Shown: positions 52,501 through 62,797 of the stretch, piece by piece
Numbering within the stretch: position 1 is the first letter of the stretch
Layout: every line of letters starts with the position of its first letter
Assembly (NCBI RefSeq): GCF_947855115.1
Contig: NZ_CANTZW010000022.1
Location: forward strand, 1-64,000
Length of the DNA stretch: 64,000 nt
Source of the DNA: an uncultured Parabacteroides sp.
GTDB taxonomy: Bacteria > Bacteroidota > Bacteroidia > Bacteroidales > Tannerellaceae
Reading direction: 5' to 3'
Program-made: the position numbers and the translations under genes
The notes under the pieces: generated by a model
Told to the model about the DNA's origin: nothing
The model's input: the letters and a program-made list of their open reading frames with translations, nothing else
The model's database searches: none

Positions 52501-53265
52501 TTAATCTTCTACACCTGCTAATTCCGGATCAATCATGATACGACCACAGTACTCGCAAACGATAATCTTCTTGCGCAGCTTAATATCCAACTGTTTCTGG
52601 GGCGGGATCTTATTAAAACAACCACCGCAAGCACCACGTTGTACATAAACAACAGCCAAACCATTACGAGCGCCTTTACGGATACGCTTGAAAGCAGTCA
52701 ACAAACGAGGTTCGATAGTAGCTTCCAGTTTTTTCGCTTTCTCGCGCAGCTTCTCCTCATCCTGCTTTGTCTCGGAAATGATTTGCTCCAACTCGCTCTT
52801 TTTCTGAACCAAGTCTGCCTTACGGCCTTCCAATTTCTCTGTTAATTCGGTAATATCTTTTTTCTTAGCTTCTATAGCCTCTCCAAATTCACGGATCTTT
52901 TTCTCTGAGAACTCAATTTCCAAACCCTGGAACTCGATCTCCTTAGACAGGTTATCAAACTCCCGGTTATTACGCACGTTGTCTAATTGTGTTTTATAGC
53001 GATCTATCAATGTAGTAGATTCCGTGATCTTATGCTTTTGCTCAACAACAGAAGCCTCAAACTCCTTGATCTCCGCTTGATAGTTCTGGAGACGTGTTTC
53101 CAGTCCTATGATCTCATCCTCCAAGTCTTGAACCTCCAGAGGAAGCTCACCGCGAAGGGTCTTGATCTTATCAATTTCAGTCATCATCGTCTGAAGTTGA
53201 TATAGCGTAGAAAGCTTTTCTTCAACCGTATATTCCTTTTCAGATGATTGTTTATCTGTAGCCAT
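52501..53265 (-). CDS. Coiled-coil C4 zinc-ribbon protein
   Basis: A 254-aa protein. Residues about 15-190 are a long coiled coil (TMMTEIDKIKTLRGELPLEV, LEDEIIGLETRLQNYQAEIK), and the end is a C4 zinc ribbon: GACGGCFNKIPPQ and VCEYCGRIM. This is the DUF164/CT398-like family, conserved in Bacteroidota and often linked to RNA or envelope functions that are not settled. One base separates it from the Nif3 gene, so they form an operon. Confidence 0.9.
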   Translation of the reverse strand: MATDKQSSEKEYTVEEKLSTLYQLQTMMTEIDKIKTLRGELPLEVQDLEDEIIGLETRLQNYQAEIKEFEASVVEQKHKITESTTLIDRYKTQLDNVRNNREFDNLSKEIEFQGLEIEFSEKKIREFGEAIEAKKKDITELTEKLEGRKADLVQKKSELEQIISETKQDEEKLREKAKKLEATIEPRLLTAFKRIRKGARNGLAVVYVQRGACGGCFNKIPPQKQLDIKLRKKIIVCEYCGRIMIDPELAGVED

Positions 53266-53266
53266 T

Positions 53267-54364
53267 CTATAAATATTTTACTGGGTTTGAATTAACATTC
53301 GAAAAATGTACCGCAAAGGTAGGGAATTTTTTCGATATTATGTTATAAAATATGTCTTTTGTACAGATTTCCGATTCATAATGACCAATAACCGCCAATA
53401 GAATTTGGTCCTCCACATCGTAAAAATCATTGTATTTCGCCTCGCCGGTGATAAAGACATCAGCGCCATACGCAATAGCGTCCTTAATCAAGAAAGCGCC
53501 ACTTCCCCCGCAAATAGCGACCTCACGTATGGGCTTACCCGTGAACGGAGAATGCTTCACACAACCGACATTAAACAGATCCTTGATCCGCAGCAAGAAA
53601 CTCAACTCATCCTCCTCGGCCGGCAACTCTCCTACCACACCGGAACCAGCTTGTTCCCACGTGTTCGATAACGGATAGAAATCAAAAGCCGGTTCTTCAT
53701 ATGGATGGACGGATAAGAGAGCACGCATCACTGCCGTTTTCTTAAATGCCGGAAGGATCGTCTCTATACGCACCTCTTTCTCCAAATGCAACTCACCGAT
53801 CTCGCCACAAAACGGATTGCACCCTATATTGGCACGAAATGTCCCCTCGCCATGCAAATTATAACTGCAAGCATCATAATTCCCGATACTTCCCGCACCG
53901 GCGTTGAATAAAGTATTCCGCATGATCTCGGCATAAGCTTCCGGAACGAACGTCACCAACTTCAATAAGGCTCCTTTCTGGGGGCTCAAGATCCGTACAT
54001 TCTGCAAGCCGATCAACTCAGCCAAACGGTAATTCACACCTCCTACGGCATTATCCAGATTGGTATGGGCGGCATAAATCACCATGTCGTACTTACATGC
54101 TTTCATCATGCAACGCTCGATATAACTGGAACCTGTCAACGACTTAAACGGCTTAAAGGCCAAAGGATGATGAGAAATGATCAGGTTACACCCCATCTCG
54201 ATCGCCTCATCAAGCACCTCCTCGGTAACATCCAGACACAGCAACACCCCCGTCGCATGCTGGTTCACGTCGCCTACTTGCACCCCCGCGTTATCAAAAC
54301 CTTCTTGAAGCGGAAGCGGGGCATAATGCTCGATTTCTCTCAATATATCTTTAACCTTTACCAT
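53267..54364 (-). CDS. Nif3-like dinuclear metal centre protein
   Basis: A 365-aa protein of the Nif3/YqfO type. Metal-binding residues lie in ISHHPLAFKPFKSL, YAAHTNLDNAVGGVN and, near the end, DVFITGEAKYNDF and AVIGHYESE. A CutA-like insert occupies about 130-235 (LVTFVPEAYAEIMRNTLF). Such proteins form hexameric toroids; one role reported for the family is as a GTP cyclohydrolase-like enzyme, not shown here. It is the first gene of the pair with the zinc-ribbon protein. Confidence 0.92.
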   Translation of the reverse strand: MVKVKDILREIEHYAPLPLQEGFDNAGVQVGDVNQHATGVLLCLDVTEEVLDEAIEMGCNLIISHHPLAFKPFKSLTGSSYIERCMMKACKYDMVIYAAHTNLDNAVGGVNYRLAELIGLQNVRILSPQKGALLKLVTFVPEAYAEIMRNTLFNAGAGSIGNYDACSYNLHGEGTFRANIGCNPFCGEIGELHLEKEVRIETILPAFKKTAVMRALLSVHPYEEPAFDFYPLSNTWEQAGSGVVGELPAEEDELSFLLRIKDLFNVGCVKHSPFTGKPIREVAICGGSGAFLIKDAIAYGADVFITGEAKYNDFYDVEDQILLAVIGHYESEICTKDIFYNIISKKFPTFAVHFSNVNSNPVKYL

Positions 54365-54425
54365 ACTAAATATCCTTCGATTTACGTTCGAAAGAAAAAG
54401 TAATTCCTTTCGGAAGAAAAGAAAA

Positions 54426-54463
54426 TTCCATTCGGATGGGAGTCTTGTTCCATCCGAATGGAA
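54426..54463. terminator. Terminator downstream of aspS
   Basis: Perfect 14-bp arms TTCCATTCGGATGG (54426-54439) and CCATCCGAATGGAA (54450-54463) with a 10-base loop. It follows the aspS stop on the minus strand. Confidence 0.75.
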
Positions 54464-54475
54464 ATTCAGGCTGGA

Positions 54476-56233
54476 TTATTTCTTGATATCAACGATTAAA
54501 TTCAGTTCATCCAACTGGGCCGGATCCAAGACACCCGGGGCATCAAGCATAACATCCCGACCGGAATTGTTCTTCGGGAAAGCGATACAGTCGCGGATGG
54601 AATCCAAACCGGCGAACAAAGACACAAAACGATCCAAGCCATAAGCCAGACCTCCATGAGGAGGAGCTCCATACTTGAACGCATTCATCAAGAAACCGAA
54701 TTGCTCTTGTGCTCTCTCCTCCGTGAATCCTAAGAGCTTGAACATCTTATCTTGTAAACGGCTGTCATGGATACGGATAGAACCGCCTCCCACTTCAACG
54801 CCATTGATAACCATATCATACGCATTCGCACGAACAGCGCCCGGATCGGTATCTAATAAAGGTATATCATCCGGATTCGGAGAGGTAAACGGATGGTGCA
54901 TAGCGTAAAAACGTTGATCCTCCTCGTTCCACTCGAACAACGGGAAGTCGATCACCCACAAGCAAACGAACTTATCCTTGTCGCGAAGGCCTAATTGATT
55001 ACCCATCTCCAAACGTAACTCGCAAAGTTGCTTACGAGTCTTCATCGCATCATCACCGGAAAGGATCAAGATCAAATCGCCCGGCTTAGCGCCGAACGCA
55101 TCCTTCATCTCTTGGAGAACCTCTTGGCTATAAAATTTATCCACGCTTGATTTTACGTTACCATCGGCTTCCACACGAGCGTAAACCAAACCTTTAGCGC
55201 CTACCTGCGGACGTTTCACGAACTCTGTCAACGCATCCAATTGTTTACGAGTATAGCTAGCGGCACCTTCTGCACAAATACCACCGATATAAGCGGCGTT
55301 ATCGAATACGGAGAAGCCATGGCCTTTCATGATGTCCATCAACTCAACGAACTTCATGCCGAAACGCAAGTCCGGCTTATCGCTACCATATTGTTTCATG
55401 GCATCCTGCCACGTCATACGCATGAACGGCTCCTTGAACTCGACATCGCGGATTACCTTAAACAGATGTTTCGCCATGCCCTCGAACATATTCAATACAT
55501 CCTCTTGCTCCACGAAGCTCATCTCGCAGTCGATCTGCGTAAACTCCGGCTGGCGATCCGCACGCAAATCCTCATCGCGGAAACATTTTACGATCTGGAA
55601 ATAACGGTCGAAACCGGAAACCATCAACAATTGTTTCAAGGTCTGCGGAGACTGAGGCAAAGCGTAGAATTGTCCCGGATTCATACGTGAGGGAACCACG
55701 AAATCACGAGCGCCTTCCGGGGTAGAATTTACAAGAACCGGAGTCTCGACCTCCAAGAAACCCTGCTCATCCAAATAACGGCGCACCTCGAACGCCATTC
55801 TATGACGAAGCTCCAGATTCTTACGAACGCAAGCGCGGCGCAAATCCAGATAACGGTATTTCATACGCAAATCATCACCACCATCTGTCTCTTCCTCGAT
55901 CGTGAACGGAGGCGTAAGCGCAGAATTCAAGACATTCAATTCGGAAACGATCAACTCGATATCACCTGTCGGGATATGCGTATTCTTACTCGAACGCTCA
56001 CGAACCGTACCAGTTACTTGAATCACGAATTCACGGCCTAACTTATTCGCTTTCTCGCAAAGCTCCGCGTCAATTTCCTGATTAAAAACCAACTGAGTAA
56101 TACCATAACGATCGCGGATATCGACAAATGTCATTCCTCCCATTTTGCGGGTTTTCTGCACCCAACCGGCCAGTGTAACCACCAGGCCTTCATCCGCAAG
56201 GCGCAAGTCGCCACAAGTTCTTGTTCTATACAT
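54476..56233 (-). CDS. aspS: Aspartyl-tRNA synthetase
   Basis: A 585-aa bacterial-type class II synthetase. The OB-fold anticodon domain is at 1-105 ([20 protein letters not shown]), motif 2 is [20 protein letters not shown], the bacterial GAD insertion spans about 290-410, and motif 3 is [13 protein letters not shown] near the end. The tRNA-Asp gene lies at the right edge of the window, 7.6 kb away, and is not linked. Confidence 0.97.
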   Translation of the reverse strand: MYRTRTCGDLRLADEGLVVTLAGWVQKTRKMGGMTFVDIRDRYGITQLVFNQEIDAELCEKANKLGREFVIQVTGTVRERSSKNTHIPTGDIELIVSELNVLNSALTPPFTIEEETDGGDDLRMKYRYLDLRRACVRKNLELRHRMAFEVRRYLDEQGFLEVETPVLVNSTPEGARDFVVPSRMNPGQFYALPQSPQTLKQLLMVSGFDRYFQIVKCFRDEDLRADRQPEFTQIDCEMSFVEQEDVLNMFEGMAKHLFKVIRDVEFKEPFMRMTWQDAMKQYGSDKPDLRFGMKFVELMDIMKGHGFSVFDNAAYIGGICAEGAASYTRKQLDALTEFVKRPQVGAKGLVYARVEADGNVKSSVDKFYSQEVLQEMKDAFGAKPGDLILILSGDDAMKTRKQLCELRLEMGNQLGLRDKDKFVCLWVIDFPLFEWNEEDQRFYAMHHPFTSPNPDDIPLLDTDPGAVRANAYDMVINGVEVGGGSIRIHDSRLQDKMFKLLGFTEERAQEQFGFLMNAFKYGAPPHGGLAYGLDRFVSLFAGLDSIRDCIAFPKNNSGRDVMLDAPGVLDPAQLDELNLIVDIKK

Positions 56234-56353
56234 CTTTATTATTTAATTTGCTAGATTTACCAATCCTTACACCTCGGTTTATTGCAAACCGCAACCGCAA
56301 AGATAATACTATAAATCTTAATAATTATTCTTTTTCGCAAATTAAAATACGTT

Positions 56354-56527
56354 CTACCCTCTGCTACCTAGGCTGTCCGCATCAGGATTAATCTTTTTTA
56401 CCGCCTCTCTTACCTCCTTGGCGGTTATCTTTTCCTCGTTTTTAACAGCGACTTGTTCTACCGGATATATCTCCTCCATCCTCTCTTGTTTAGAGTCTAT
56501 GGATGTCTTTGAATCATTTGTTGCCAT
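56354..56527 (-). CDS. Small acidic/basic hypothetical protein (57 aa)
   Basis: A 57-codon frame opening MATNDSKTSIDSKQERMEEI and ending KINPDADSLGSRG-stop. Charged and probably helical, with no signal peptide. A run of A/T-rich sequence precedes the ATG, as is usual here, but no clear promoter was found. The even use of codons argues for a real gene; the family is not recognised. It sits between aspS and the GH2 gene. Confidence 0.5.
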   Translation of the reverse strand: MATNDSKTSIDSKQERMEEIYPVEQVAVKNEEKITAKEVREAVKKINPDADSLGSRG

Positions 56528-56694
56528 ATTCTTTATTTTTTAACGTAATAATAGCCATTAAACAGGCAAACGTTGCTGATAGTTCATACCTTATGATGAA
56601 AAAAAACAGTATCCAACCAACAAATAACCCCTCGAAAATACTACCTTTGTCTATTATTAATTGAATAAACCATATTTAGAATAAGGACATTATC

Positions 56695-59517
56695 ATGAAG
56701 AGATTTTGGAGTATACCACTTATGCTTATGCTACTCGCATGCCAAACTCCTAAAGAGAGTCGAGAAGAATTATCGCTTGCCGGTCGCTGGGAATTACGAT
56801 TGGATTCAACAGATGTCACGGAGCAAATTCAATTACCGGGTACCACGGATACCAACCAAAAAGGATACCCAAACAAGGACAAGGACGAGACAACCCATTT
56901 ATCCAGGCCTTTCCGCTATCAAGGTAAGGCTTGGTATCAGAAAGAGATCACGATTCCGGAAAATTGGGAGGGCAAAAGCATCTGGTTGACCTTAGAACGG
57001 ACCAAACCGACCCAAATATGGGTAGATAGCGTATACGTCGGTTCATCCGACTATATTTCTACTCCTCAAGAGTACGATTTGTCCGAATACCTCTCTGCCG
57101 GAAAACATCGCTTGACAATTCTGGTTGATAACGGCTTGAGCGTACCACCCCAATTATTGGATAACTCACACGCTTATACGGAATCCACGCAGACAAACTG
57201 GAACGGTATTATCGGAGACCTGAAACTGGAAGCCCGTCCGCAATTCCACATCCACCGGATACAAGTATATCCACACGCGGATCAAAAAACGGTAGACGTA
57301 AAAATAAAGCTCTCAAATCCATTCGAGCAAATGATAATCGCCGCTGTGCAAATAGAGATGGAAGCTTTCAACACAGGCTTAGAGCACCATATCAAATTCA
57401 ATAAGAATATAGTAGTGCAACAAGACGAGGTCGTATTCCAAATACCGATGGGTGATGAGGCTTTGGAATGGAGTGAGTTCTCCCCTACCTTATACCGCCT
57501 GACAGCGCACATCCAAGGAGAAAATATCCAAGATAGCCAAAGCACCACCTTCGGATTAAGGGATTTCAAGGCTGAAGGTACACAATTCATCATCAATGGA
57601 TTGACCACCTTTCTCCGTGGGAAACACGACGCTTGCGTATTCCCGCTAACAGGCCATGTGCCGATGGATACCGCAGCGTGGAGACGCTATTTCCGCATCG
57701 CCAAGGAATACGGCATCAACCACTGCCGTTTCCATTCATGGTGTCCTCCTAAAGCCTGTTTCGAGGCCGCAGATATCGAAGGTTTTTACCTCCAGCCGGA
57801 ACTACCTTTCTGGGGAAAGATGGAAAAGAGCGATACCACCTTGATCCATTTCCTCACCAAAGAGGGATTACAGATACAGGAGGCTTACGGAAATCACGCC
57901 TCTTTCGTCATGATGGCGATTGGCAACGAGCTTTCCGGAGATCAAGATGCGATGGTGGACATGATCGCCCGTTTCCGTAGCGAGGACGGACGGCATTTAT
58001 ACGCCTCGGGATCGAATGATTATCTAGGCTTCAACGGCCCCGCGGCGGATGACGACTACTTCACCACTTGCCGGGTTCCCGGCGCTAACGTATTCAGCAA
58101 TCATACCCGGGGATCTTTCTCTTTTGCCGACGCAGAGGATGGCGGCTACATCAACCATACCTATCCGAACTCGGTCATGAATTTCGAATCCGCTATCGAA
58201 CAATGCTCATTGCCTATCATCGGGCACGAGACCGGGCAATTCCAATGTTATCCGAATTATGAGGAAATCAAGAAATATACCGGGGTACTAAAGCCGTGGA
58301 ACCTGGAAATATTCCGCGAACGGCTAAGCAAGGCTGGAATGGCCGGACAAGCGGACGATTTCTTCAAGGCTTCCGGTAAATGGATGGCGCAACTTTACCG
58401 GGCTGAGATGGAAATGGCGTTTCGTACTCCGGGAATGGCCGGCTTCCAGTTATTGGATTTACAGGATTATCCGGGACAGGGCACGGCTTTAGTCGGTATC
58501 TTGGACGCATTTATGGATAACAAGGGCTTGATAACCGCCGAGGAATGGAAGGAATCTTGCGATGATGTCGTATTATTGGCTCTCCTGCCTAAATTCTGTT
58601 ACTCCGGGAATGAGGCGCTCAAAGGTTCTATCAAGGTAGCGAACTATACACCCGCCGCTTTGAAAGGAAAGCGTTTAAATTGGGCTTTAACAAACAGCCA
58701 AGGGCAAGTAATCGCCCAAAACAGCCTACCGCTGCAAGTCAACCAAGGCACGTTGGCCGAGGTAGGCCCGTTAAATATCGCTTTACCGTCCATTCAAGAG
58801 GCCGAGACCTACACTTTACGGCTGGCGATCGAAGGTACGGATTATCACAATCATTATCCGTTATGGATTTATCCGGAACATAATAACGTACAAATCCCTA
58901 CGGATATCAAAGTTATCAAGAAATGGGATAAACAAGCCGAGGCTTTATTGGCGAACGGAGCGAATGTATTATGGTTTCCGGATGCCAAGACTTACAAGAA
59001 CGTGACGGTAGACGGGTTATTCCAAACCGATTACTGGAATTACCGCATGTTTAAGTCTATCTGCGAATGGGCGAAGAAACCGATCTCTCCGGGTACCCTC
59101 GGATTATTAATAAATCCCTCCCATCCTGCTTTCGCTCATTTCCCGACGGATTTCCATACAAACTGGCAATGGTTCACGATGATAAAGAACAGCCATCCGC
59201 TGATACTGGATCAACTCCCGGACGATTACAGGCCGATCGTACAAGTGATCGACAACGTGGAGCGTAATCACAAATTAGGGATGATCCAAGAATTCAATAT
59301 CGGCCCGGGGAAGTTATTAATCTGTATGACGGACTTGGAAACCCAACAGGAATACCCGGAAGCCCGCCAGTTATACCATAGTTTGTTAAGCTATATGGCT
59401 TCCCCCGAGTTCTCGCCTAAGATGACATTGACATCCACCCAATTGATCGAGTTATTCACGCGTCAAGTCGGAGACTCGAAGATCAAGGAGTTAGGGAATA
59501 TATCTTATGACGAGTAA
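56695..59517 (+). CDS. Glycoside hydrolase family 2-like lipoprotein
   Basis: A 940-aa surface or periplasmic lipoprotein: signal MKRFWSIPLMLMLLAC with Cys16 lipidated. Then a sugar-binding jelly-roll domain (about 25-185, FRYQGKAWYQKEITIP, IWLTLERTKPTQIWVDSVYV), an Ig-like domain (about 190-285), a TIM barrel (about 300-600) with candidate acid/base Glu in AIGNELSG and nucleophile Glu in GHETGQF, and further beta domains. This fits the beta-galactosidase/glucuronidase superfamily; the substrate cannot be read. A TACCTTTG box at 56642-56649 is a likely -7. No SusCD, sulfatase or other glycan genes lie beside it. Confidence 0.85.
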   Translation: MKRFWSIPLMLMLLACQTPKESREELSLAGRWELRLDSTDVTEQIQLPGTTDTNQKGYPNKDKDETTHLSRPFRYQGKAWYQKEITIPENWEGKSIWLTLERTKPTQIWVDSVYVGSSDYISTPQEYDLSEYLSAGKHRLTILVDNGLSVPPQLLDNSHAYTESTQTNWNGIIGDLKLEARPQFHIHRIQVYPHADQKTVDVKIKLSNPFEQMIIAAVQIEMEAFNTGLEHHIKFNKNIVVQQDEVVFQIPMGDEALEWSEFSPTLYRLTAHIQGENIQDSQSTTFGLRDFKAEGTQFIINGLTTFLRGKHDACVFPLTGHVPMDTAAWRRYFRIAKEYGINHCRFHSWCPPKACFEAADIEGFYLQPELPFWGKMEKSDTTLIHFLTKEGLQIQEAYGNHASFVMMAIGNELSGDQDAMVDMIARFRSEDGRHLYASGSNDYLGFNGPAADDDYFTTCRVPGANVFSNHTRGSFSFADAEDGGYINHTYPNSVMNFESAIEQCSLPIIGHETGQFQCYPNYEEIKKYTGVLKPWNLEIFRERLSKAGMAGQADDFFKASGKWMAQLYRAEMEMAFRTPGMAGFQLLDLQDYPGQGTALVGILDAFMDNKGLITAEEWKESCDDVVLLALLPKFCYSGNEALKGSIKVANYTPAALKGKRLNWALTNSQGQVIAQNSLPLQVNQGTLAEVGPLNIALPSIQEAETYTLRLAIEGTDYHNHYPLWIYPEHNNVQIPTDIKVIKKWDKQAEALLANGANVLWFPDAKTYKNVTVDGLFQTDYWNYRMFKSICEWAKKPISPGTLGLLINPSHPAFAHFPTDFHTNWQWFTMIKNSHPLILDQLPDDYRPIVQVIDNVERNHKLGMIQEFNIGPGKLLICMTDLETQQEYPEARQLYHSLLSYMASPEFSPKMTLTSTQLIELFTRQVGDSKIKELGNISYDE

Positions 59518-59532
59518 ACGGGAATAGATATC

Positions 59533-59564
59533 ACACCGGGCTTGGTCGAGAGCAGGCCCGGTGT
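59533..59564. terminator. Terminator between GH2 and trehalose genes
   Basis: Perfect 9-bp arms ACACCGGGC (59533-59541) and GCCCGGTGT (59556-59564), between two convergent genes. Confidence 0.7.
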
Positions 59565-59593
59565 AATCGGATTCTCCCGCAAAAGGACACGTT

Positions 59594-61876
59594 TTAATTA
59601 TTACTAAAAACTTTCAGCAGCCTGTTACGAGCCAGCGAACGCCAACCGTTTAAGAAAGCCTCTGTCAGTCTTGCGTACTTTCCTCCGTATTTATCCGCCT
59701 CGGTCTCCTCATTTCCCAGAAGAGACCGTAGAAAGGGTAACACCTGTTCTTGTGAAGACATATGATAATTAGCGATCTCTGATACATTCCCGATTTTTAT
59801 CGTAACGGCATCTTTCGGCAACGCTTGAAACATATCCTCATCCGTCGTATCATCTCCCATCGCCAATATAAAATCGTAATGTCTTCTCGCAAGAAGGCGG
59901 TTAACCTCAGAGCCTTTATTGCACTCAAGTGATTTGACCTCCACGACCTTATCGCCGGATAAGATTTGTAATCCCCGGCGCATGCAAACGGGCATAAGCG
60001 CATGGATCAGTTGGCGAGCTCTCAAAGCCCCTAGCCAAGCATCGCTTTCCCGGTAATGCCAAGCCAGCGCCGCATCCTTTATCTCCAAATGAGCGCGAGG
60101 AGTCTTATCGATAAATAATCGTAAAATAGATAATAATTCCGGCGCCCAATGAATCTTGGAGAGATTCTGATGCCATACTCCTCCTTCTTTGTAAGAAGCC
60201 CCGTGTTCTGCCGCCAAGGAGATAGGGAGAGCGCCCAGCCATTCCTCCAAGGTAGATTGGTCACGCCCGCTATTGATAACGACATGGTTGGCCGGGTCCT
60301 CCGATAATTTACGTAAAAGGGCGAGGATCTCTTCTGTCGGCCTCGCGTCCTCGGGACGGTTCTCGATCGCCGCCAATGTCCCGTCATAATCCAGCAAGAT
60401 CAATCTCCGTCTAGCGTTGAGATACGAATGACGGATCGTGCCCACAGCCTCTTTCGAGAGTCTTTTCTCGCATAGCCATGTATTCTTGGTGAAAGTATCA
60501 TTCAATCCATCCACGAAATCAGCCGCCCATTTATTCACGGTTTGCGTGGAGACAATCTTTCGCATCCGCTCCAAACGAGCCATCTGTTCTTCCTCCGGCA
60601 TTTCCAAGGCCTCGCAAATAGCGGCCTCGATCTCACCGGTATCATTCGGGTTGATCCGCAAGGCATCTGCCATCTCCGCGGAAGCTCCCGCCATCTCGCT
60701 CAAGATCAATACGCCGGGATTCTCTCGTTTTACCGCCACATACTCTTTCGCCACCAAATTCATTCCATCCCGCAAAGGGGTGACCAAGGCGATATCTGCC
60801 ATATAATACATAGCGGTCAGCTCCTCAAAAGAGAAACTGTGATAAAAATAACATACGGGAGTCCAGTCCATCGTAGAGTAGCGTCCGTTTATAGCGCCGA
60901 TCTCCTCGTCGATCTTTGTCTTCAACTCGGCATAACTACCGACATGATCCCGCGAGGGTACGATCACCATAGCCAATGTCACCTTCCCATGATATTCCGG
61001 GTGATGCGACAGGAAAGAGGCGAATCCCCACAGACGATGTAAGATACCTTTGCTATAATCCAACCGGTCTACCGAGATCATCAATTTATGTTTCCCGAAG
61101 AACTGGCGGTTCCGTTCGATCGCCTTCCGTACCTCCGGCTTATCGAACGCCTCATGATAAAGGTCATAATTAATCCCCATCGGCAAAGCGTCTACCCTTA
61201 CGACCCGATCACCGATCCGTGCCTCATCCAAATTGAAATCGATACGCAACACCCGCTCTACCGTACTGATGAAATGTCGCATATAATCATGGGTATGAAA
61301 TGCGATAAAGTCGGCGCCCAACAAACCTTTCAACAATTCGGCCCGTTCCGGCAGTACCCGGAAAAGCTCATAAGATGGAAAAGGGATATGATGAAAATAA
61401 CCGATACATACACCCGGACAAGCCTCCCGGAGCATATTAGGCAGTAGCATCAATTGGTAATCTTGTATCCAAACCCGGTCGCCGGGCCGTACCAACCGGC
61501 AGATCTCCTCACAAAACAACCGGTTTACCTGTTTATAGGCATCCCAGAAACACTTCTTATATAATGTATAGGCGAAGAAATAATGGCAAAGCGGCCAGAT
61601 GGTGCTATTGCTATATCCCTCGTAATAATTCTCTATCTGCGACTCAGACAAGAATACGGGATGAAAGTTCAACTCCTCCAGTCTGGCGAGGATCTCTTTC
61701 TTATCCTCCTCACGTTTCACGCACATTCCCGGCCATCCGATCCAATGCTTCTCATAAGAAGTCTGGAGAGAATCCAAACCTGTAGCCAGCCCACCTTCGC
61801 TACGTGAGAAAACGAAAGTACCATTCAGGCCGGTCACTTTCACGGGTAATCTATTTGATATTATATACAGTCTCAT
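59594..61876 (-). CDS. Bifunctional trehalose-6-phosphate synthase/phosphatase
   Basis: A 760-aa fusion. Residues 1-490 are a GT20 trehalose-6-phosphate synthase (RLYIISNRLPVKVTG, GWPGMCV, WIQDYQLMLLPNML, SVDRLDYSKGI, VTPLRDGMNLVAKEYVA). Residues about 510-740 are a HAD-type trehalose phosphatase (ILLDYDGTLAAIENRP, NSGRDQSTLEEWLG, AMGDDTTDEDMF). It would make trehalose, a stress protectant, from UDP-glucose and glucose-6-phosphate. The open frame begins at 61897; ATG 61876 gives the family start (MRLYIISNRLP). Confidence 0.95.
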   Translation of the reverse strand: MRLYIISNRLPVKVTGLNGTFVFSRSEGGLATGLDSLQTSYEKHWIGWPGMCVKREEDKKEILARLEELNFHPVFLSESQIENYYEGYSNSTIWPLCHYFFAYTLYKKCFWDAYKQVNRLFCEEICRLVRPGDRVWIQDYQLMLLPNMLREACPGVCIGYFHHIPFPSYELFRVLPERAELLKGLLGADFIAFHTHDYMRHFISTVERVLRIDFNLDEARIGDRVVRVDALPMGINYDLYHEAFDKPEVRKAIERNRQFFGKHKLMISVDRLDYSKGILHRLWGFASFLSHHPEYHGKVTLAMVIVPSRDHVGSYAELKTKIDEEIGAINGRYSTMDWTPVCYFYHSFSFEELTAMYYMADIALVTPLRDGMNLVAKEYVAVKRENPGVLILSEMAGASAEMADALRINPNDTGEIEAAICEALEMPEEEQMARLERMRKIVSTQTVNKWAADFVDGLNDTFTKNTWLCEKRLSKEAVGTIRHSYLNARRRLILLDYDGTLAAIENRPEDARPTEEILALLRKLSEDPANHVVINSGRDQSTLEEWLGALPISLAAEHGASYKEGGVWHQNLSKIHWAPELLSILRLFIDKTPRAHLEIKDAALAWHYRESDAWLGALRARQLIHALMPVCMRRGLQILSGDKVVEVKSLECNKGSEVNRLLARRHYDFILAMGDDTTDEDMFQALPKDAVTIKIGNVSEIANYHMSSQEQVLPFLRSLLGNEETEADKYGGKYARLTEAFLNGWRSLARNRLLKVFSNN

Positions 61877-62220
61877 ACCCTTCTTGGGGCAAAGCATATA
61901 CCACGATAGGCTAAATAACTATATCTAGCTAATAATAATAATCTTACGCCAGAAGCGATATCCCGCCGAGCCTTTCCAAAATGAAAAAACATCCCCATTT
62001 TGGTAGTATTCGGCCAGACTTAAATGTACCCCATAACCATCTGTCAGCAGATAAGACCTAATCCCGTCTTTTTAGCCGCCATATATACGAGGCAGTGTAT
62101 GTAATTCTGGTCATAATACCTGTAATTTATCTACAAAAGTATCTCCGGATTTCACCGATCTTTGCCGTTGGAATCGAAAAAGGATAAACGAATTAAGAAG
62201 TAGAACTAACAATAGCAATT
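61877..62220. other. Gene-free divergent region
   Basis: No coding frame could be supported. It holds an 8-bp inverted repeat, CCAAAATG (61976-61983) with CATTTTGG (61996-62003), and a GATCTTTG box near 62160 that may be the -7 element of the acetyltransferase gene. Otherwise nothing was seen. Confidence 0.5.
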
Positions 62221-62784
62221 ATGACATTAAACGAATTCTTAAAGTACGTAGAAACGGGAAAGCCTCTCAAGGGAGATGAGATCCATCAACTTATGAACGA
62301 GATGAGCGACGAGGCCAGACGCATAACATTCGAGTTAAACGGCTCATACCACGATCCCCAGGAAATCCGCGAGCTGTTATCCCGGTTGTTTAATAAGCCG
62401 GTCGATCCGTCCTTCCGTGTATTCCCTCCGTTCTATACGGATTTCGGGAAAAATATCACGGTGGGCAAGAACGTGTTCATCAACGCTTGCTGTCATTTCC
62501 AAGATCATGGCGGGGTAACACTGGGCGACGGTTGCCAAATCGGGCATAACGTGGTCTTTGCCACCCTCAACCACGGTTTCGCTCCCGACGACCGGAGCAC
62601 TACCTATCCTGCCCCGATTGTCTTGAAAAAGAATGTATGGGTAGGCTCGAATGCAACGATCCTCTCCGGCGTAACCATCGGAGAGAACGCTATAGTAGGA
62701 GCCGGCTCGGTAGTTACCAAGGATGTACCAGATAACGCGATCGTGGGAGGTGTTCCCGCCAAGGTTATAAAGTATATCCGATAG
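62221..62784 (+). CDS. Hexapeptide-repeat sugar O-acetyltransferase (Mat-like)
   Basis: A 187-aa enzyme of the maltose/galactoside acetyltransferase group. A helical N-terminus (1-60), then a left-handed beta-helix with hexapeptide repeats: FGKNITVGKNVFINACCHFQ, VTLGDGCQIGHNV, VWVGSNATILSGVTIGENAI, and ends GGVPAKVIKYIR. The catalytic His is in ATLNHGF. It moves acetyl from acetyl-CoA to a sugar hydroxyl; the sugar is unknown. The AraC-type gene converges from the other side, 13 bases away. Confidence 0.9.
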   Translation: MTLNEFLKYVETGKPLKGDEIHQLMNEMSDEARRITFELNGSYHDPQEIRELLSRLFNKPVDPSFRVFPPFYTDFGKNITVGKNVFINACCHFQDHGGVTLGDGCQIGHNVVFATLNHGFAPDDRSTTYPAPIVLKKNVWVGSNATILSGVTIGENAIVGAGSVVTKDVPDNAIVGGVPAKVIKYIR

Positions 62785-62797
62785 CCCCTAACGCCGA

